From: Gnetum montanum
Lineage: Eukaryota > Streptophyta > Gnetopsida > Gnetales > Gnetaceae
Assembly: GCA_015680685.1 (NCBI GenBank)
Contig: MNCI01010839.1
Span: forward strand, 1,290,896 to 1,313,705
Length of the DNA: 22,810 nt
Reading direction: 5' to 3'
Part shown: positions 19,701 through 22,810 of the stretch, piece by piece
How positions within the stretch are numbered: the first letter of the stretch is position 1
How the letters are laid out: every line of letters starts with the position of its first letter
Notes under the pieces: generated by a model
Told to the model about the DNA's origin: nothing
The model's database searches: none
The model's input: the letters and a program-made list of their open reading frames with translations, nothing else
Position numbers and translations under genes: made by a program

Positions 19701-20340
19701 GTCCAGTGTCTACGTCCATGAACAGTCTTCAACACCTAAATGTTTATTATGGTTAATACTTTGTCATGGTGCAGGAGCTTTTGTCCATTTTGGGCTGCAC
19801 AACTTGAAAGATTGTTGCTACAGCAGTTCTGTTTGCCCACCAGAGTCTTCTTCCATTCTTTTTTTGTGTTTAAAATTTTAAACATGGATTATGGATAATG
19901 TAATTCCTGCCTACTCTAGAATAGACCTTTAAAATTTGTGGGCAAATTTTGAAACATCATTTTAGTCACATACCTTAATACTTTTTTTGGGTAAAAAGTG
20001 CTGATAATATACCAATAAGTACATGGTTTGTATAAACTTATATTTAACCATTTCCTTTCTCTAGTATTTACTTTTGCTGTTCCATGAAATGGCCAAATGT
20101 GCCAACATTTTTGCCCCCTTAAAAAAAACTAAAGAAACTCGTACAACCTCATTTCAAGACTAAAACATACTGAAATTTTCATTGAATTTTTACAGCTGAA
20201 TAGAAATCTTTTTTGAGGAAAATTCCCATTTAACATAAGGTGTGATGGGACAAAAACCTCATTCCTAAGAAAAATAACAAACTATACATTATCAACTCCT
20301 TCATGGACTATTCTTGGGATGGAAACTAAATTGTGAGCGT
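19701..20340. other. Unassigned AT-rich stretch
   Basis: No supported gene. A splice-acceptor-like 'ttgtcatggtgcag' at about 19760-19773 precedes a short open segment, but no partner exon was recognised. Confidence 0.3.
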
Positions 20341-20817
20341 TACCCTAGTAGGAATCCTCATCTCTCTAACTGTTTCATAGGAAATTTCTGATGTGATTAA
20401 AGCTGTTCTATTCTCTGGCTTAGTGGAGCTCTTACCTTGATTTACTAGAGCTTTCTCTTCAGCACTTTTCTCATTTTCTTTTTCAGAGGAGCTCTTTTGT
20501 TCTTCTCCATTAGGTCCTTCATTTTCCTCTCGGGAGAGAAAAGCTTCTCCCCATCCCCATGATGACTCTTGATTGGTTGGTTACTCTTCTCCTTTTTCTT
20601 CTTCTTTGGAGAAATCTTGATACCACCCCCAAACATTGGACTCTATCTCCAAACCTCTAGTGAGAAAAGAAAATTCATTGGATAACCAAGCCATAAAAGG
20701 ACACTCTTTTGGAGCTCCACAAGATCTAGCTTTTAGGTAGGCCTTCAACACATGGTCAGGGCAACATCCCATCACATATGGAATAAAAGGCTTTCTAATT
20801 GCTCTCCCAAACTCCAT
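20341..20817 (-). pseudogene. Acidic protein frame with two WGW motifs, one internal stop
   Basis: From an ATG at 20817 the minus strand is open for 78 codons, meets a TAA at 20581-20583, and stays open for about 79 more to a TAG near 20340. The first part is globular (FGRAIRKPFIPYVMGCC, CPFMAWLSNEFSFL), then NVWGWYQDF leads into an acidic Lys/Glu stretch. After the stop SSWGWGEAF leads into a second, similar acidic stretch (SREENEG, SSSEKENEKSAEEKAL). Composition and codon use look coding on both sides of the stop, so this was one protein of at least 157 residues, or an exon of one. An in-frame stop lies upstream of the ATG. I do not recognise the family. Paired WG motifs in acidic context resemble Argonaute-binding hooks, but two motifs are weak evidence. 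It sits alone between inverted LTRs. Confidence 0.45.
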
Positions 20818-21149
20818 TAGCTCTCTCTAACTTTCTGTTGGCACATTTGGCCATTTTATGGAACAGTAAGACTCAAGGTTTTGAGTTTGGTAAGTTTTAA
20901 TAACTTACAAGAATTATCAAAGTTATATATGCAAGGGTTGTTGGCATGATAAAACTTTGTGGAGTAAATTAAAGGTTGAATGAGATGATAGGATTGATGT
21001 GAAGTAATTTTGAGGCAAAAATTGGCATTGGGATATTTCGGAGACATTATCAAACATCCGTTACCATTCAAAAGAAATAAAAATATATTCTAAAGATGCA
21101 AATATTTTAGTTTACATTTTTGGAGGCTTGTGATGTTGCAAATGCCAAA
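20818..21149. other. Unassigned stretch
   Basis: No supported feature. A minus-strand frame at 20856-21071 lacks recognisable content. Confidence 0.3.
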
Positions 21150-21150
21150 C

Positions 21151-21172
21151 CCTCACTCACGCCTCACTCACG
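21151..21172. repeat. Perfect 11-bp tandem pair
   Basis: cctcactcacg occurs twice without a gap at the start of the second CpG-rich island. Such a pair could mark an insertion footprint or slippage. Confidence 0.75.
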
Positions 21173-21413
21173 CAGTACAGCAAACCGAAACATGGAATTC
21201 CTGGGCGCGGATTTGATGAAGGCATACCAACAACAAAAATTATACTTGCAAATGTATAATTGCAGAAAATCGCAGCCCTAATGTGCTCTAAATGATCGCA
21301 GAAAAATCGCAGCCTTGTTCGTGGATTCTGCTAACGATTTGTTTGGGTGTTCTTGGAAAATTTGTGGGTCTGTTTTTCTGTCACTAGGGCTTCCAGCAGG
21401 GTTAATTCGGAAA

Positions 21414-21918
21414 ATGGCGTCAACAGAACACGCAGGCAGCGGGTGCACAAAGGCAGATGAAGGCAATAACGGCAGCACCAACACAATACGCGGACGTAGA
21501 ATGCAGGAAAAACCCCAAATCAGAATCTGCATTTTTCGGTGTTCTGTCCCGCGCATCTACGAATGCACTGCAGAAAATAAACAAAAAAAAATAGAGGACA
21601 AAAGGCAGAGAGCAAAGGGCAAACAACGAGTAGGTGCGTTTCTGGTTCATCCCTGTAACTTCAAAATTTTTTGTGCAGTTATTTCATCGCTAAAATAGGG
21701 CTTCTTCCTTCCAAAAGATTCATTTCCAATTTTAGGCAGTATGTCGTCCTCCTGCAACTTACCTTCAAAACAGCAGCCATGACCAACGCCGATGCATTCG
21801 ACATCACATACCAGTCCGATGAAGATGGTAATAGAGACACGGAGGCACATCAGGACAAGTGTCCAGAGATATTTCTGGCCGATGTTGGTAAACCGGAGTT
21901 TGCAGCTTATTAAATAAA
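21414..21918 (+). CDS. Possible small plant gene, one or two exons, function unknown
   Basis: An ATG at 21414 in a good plant context (aaaATGGCGtc) opens 94 codons to a TAA at 21698. They start MASTEHAGSGCTKADEG and later turn Lys/Arg-rich. The frame is open earlier, but only from a TTG. A second frame ends at 21913, contains MTNADAFDITYQSDEDG and EIFLADVGKPEFAAY, and is followed directly by AATAAA (21913-21918). A weak donor at 21539 and a good acceptor (tttttttgtgcag ending at 21678) would join the two in frame, giving a product of about 120 residues with an acidic tail; this splicing is inference. The region is CpG-rich, unlike the decayed retroelements around it, and ends about 30 bases before the right LTR. 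I recognise no domain. It may be a real gene, a truncated gene or chance. Confidence 0.3.
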
Positions 21919-22457
21919 ATTTTAAAATAATCCACAATACGATATGCACATGTGAAGCCCCAGTTATAAACTGACCCTTTTCTAATTTATCTCATGACTT
22001 CAAAAACATTGTTGGTTGATATATTATATAAGTTATATTAAGCACTTACAAATATTTTTTATTAACATGTTTATGATATTTTAAACATGTTTATTTAAAA
22101 GTATAGATATAAGTTCCAAAGCATAAATCTCTCCTAATTACATAAATAAATCCTTCCTAATTAAATGAGTAAGTTGTAACCTCCTTGGGAGAAAAGTTAG
22201 TTAAGGATATTTTAGCAAGTAATCTCCTATTGGTTGGCCAAGTTACTTGAGAGAAAGGTTAGGAGAGATATTTTTGAGATATTTGGGATATTTGGAAATT
22301 GCAACTTCCCTATAGTAAGTTGTAACTATAGCTTGTATACCTATGTATTTTAGGAATTATGTTTTAATTTTCTATGATATTGTAACTACCAAGGCCACTT
22401 GTCAACCTCTTTTTCTCTTTGGTGGTTGCAACCACTCAAAATTGTTGTAACTTACCT

Positions 22458-22550
22458 AACTTGTTGGGCAAGTAACCTCCTAACTTGTTGGGCAAGTAAT
22501 CTTCCCAACTTGTTGGCCAAGGAATCTTCTAATTGGTTGGCCAAGTTACT
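22458..22550 (+). repeat. Four-unit 24-25 bp minisatellite inside the LTR
   Basis: Units begin at 22458, 22482, 22507 and 22531 and follow aacttgttggscaagtaatcttcc with small changes. A related single unit lies at about 22219-22249. The left LTR lacks the array. Confidence 0.8.
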
Positions 22551-22613
22551 AGTGAGAGAAGTTAGGTGAGATATTTTTTTAAATTTGTAACTTCCCTACC
22601 TACCTTGGAACCC

Positions 22614-22623
22614 TATAAAAAGG
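22614..22623 (+). promoter_or_regulatory. TATA box of the second LTR family, right copy
   Basis: ccctataaaaaggcttcaagg matches the left copy closely. Transcription would begin about 30 bases on, near 22650. Confidence 0.6.
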
Positions 22624-22741
22624 CTTCAAGGGTCAAGGAGGGAAAGGGGGGGAACACATGGGAGATATCATCACTTCTCAACATCGCACTTGGGATCAAA
22701 GAAGATTTGTAAAGAAGATTATTTGCAAGATGGCTTGCTAG

Positions 22742-22747
22742 AATAAA
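22742..22747 (+). promoter_or_regulatory. LTR poly(A) signal AATAAA
   Basis: AATAAA follows the conserved gatggcttgct block and precedes ttcagcctctttgtcat. With the TATA box it brackets an R region of roughly 100 bases. Confidence 0.45.
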
Positions 22748-22810
22748 GATTTCAGCCTCTTTGTCATGGTCCTGTGAGTTATGCATTTCATTTTTTGTTT
22801 TGTTTAAATT

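Larger units (their letters stand above)
21150..21930. other. Second CpG-rich island
   Basis: CpG is again frequent (gggcgcgg, acgcggacg, cccgcgc, aacgccgatg, accgg). Within it 'cgcagaaaa(a)tcgcagcc' is repeated at about 21262 and 21296. Retained CpG suggests this DNA escaped the methylation-driven decay seen elsewhere, as expected for genic or recently arrived sequence. Confidence 0.5.
21951..22810 (+). mobile_element. LTR, plus orientation (second LTR family), cut by the window end
   Basis: The segment begins TGTGAAGCCCCAG, a typical LTR start, and carries a minisatellite (22458-22550), a TATA box (22614-22623) and an AATAAA poly(A) signal (22742-22747) in LTR order. It matches the minus-strand LTR at 18352-18960 in colinear blocks up to its last base. 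Whether an internal region follows cannot be seen. The exact first base is inferred from the TG and from the change in sequence character. Confidence 0.7.

Noticed and set aside
21278-21949. Minus-strand frames opposite the second CpG island
   Set aside because: Openness mirrors the plus-strand frames; no good start context or domain on the minus strand.
1-22810. CRISPR array, bacterial operon, or intact transposase
   Set aside because: No regularly spaced identical repeats with unique spacers, no bacterial gene structure and no intact transposase frame were seen on either strand.

Overview
This window looks like intergenic DNA from a large plant nuclear genome, most likely a gymnosperm such as a conifer, although the species call is inference. 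It is AT-rich and holds no intact gene that I can recognise. Most of it is old, overlapping remains of LTR retrotransposons. The plant assignment rests on a degenerate 5S rRNA copy that matches the plant 5S consensus and on a Ty3/gypsy polymerase with the second RNase H domain typical of the plant Tat lineage. One ambiguous base (position 880) suggests a draft assembly.

Layout, left to right. Positions 1-728 are the 3' end of a plus-strand element, closing with a polypurine tract. About 729-2206 is its LTR, with a GATATC array, TATA box, poly(A) signal and a U5 motif. Positions 2207-2574 hold a 96-bp tandem duplication and a 5S rRNA pseudogene. About 2575-3505 is the same LTR family in the opposite orientation. 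About 3830-6462 is a decayed minus-strand frame with a basic N-terminus and a long coiled coil. Another polypurine tract of the first family, on the minus strand, lies at 7369-7402. Positions 7447-10990 are mostly unassigned, with a promoter-like stretch of ACTATG motifs (9240-9720) and a strong G-quadruplex tract (10376-10418).

Positions 10990-14335 hold a broken minus-strand Tat-type pol: RT with YVDD, RNase H, second RNase H and integrase. No protease or gag is visible. Positions 15090-17460 look like a large plus-strand LTR built of ACTATG/CATAGT inverted repeats, followed by a TATA box and a (CT)20 tract. Positions 17700-18250 hold an unidentified decayed minus-strand frame. A different LTR family appears twice in inverted orientation, at 18352-18960 (minus) and 21951-22810 (plus). 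It brackets about 3 kb that is not obviously retroelement: two CpG-rich islands, an acidic minus-strand frame with two WGW motifs, and a possible small plus-strand gene ending just before the right LTR.

The parts do not form a pathway. The recurring theme is LTRs of one family facing each other in inverted orientation: clear at 1325-3505 and at 18352/21951, weaker around the pol remnant. Many start residues of short open frames here are really TTG codons, so translated length alone is not evidence of a gene.
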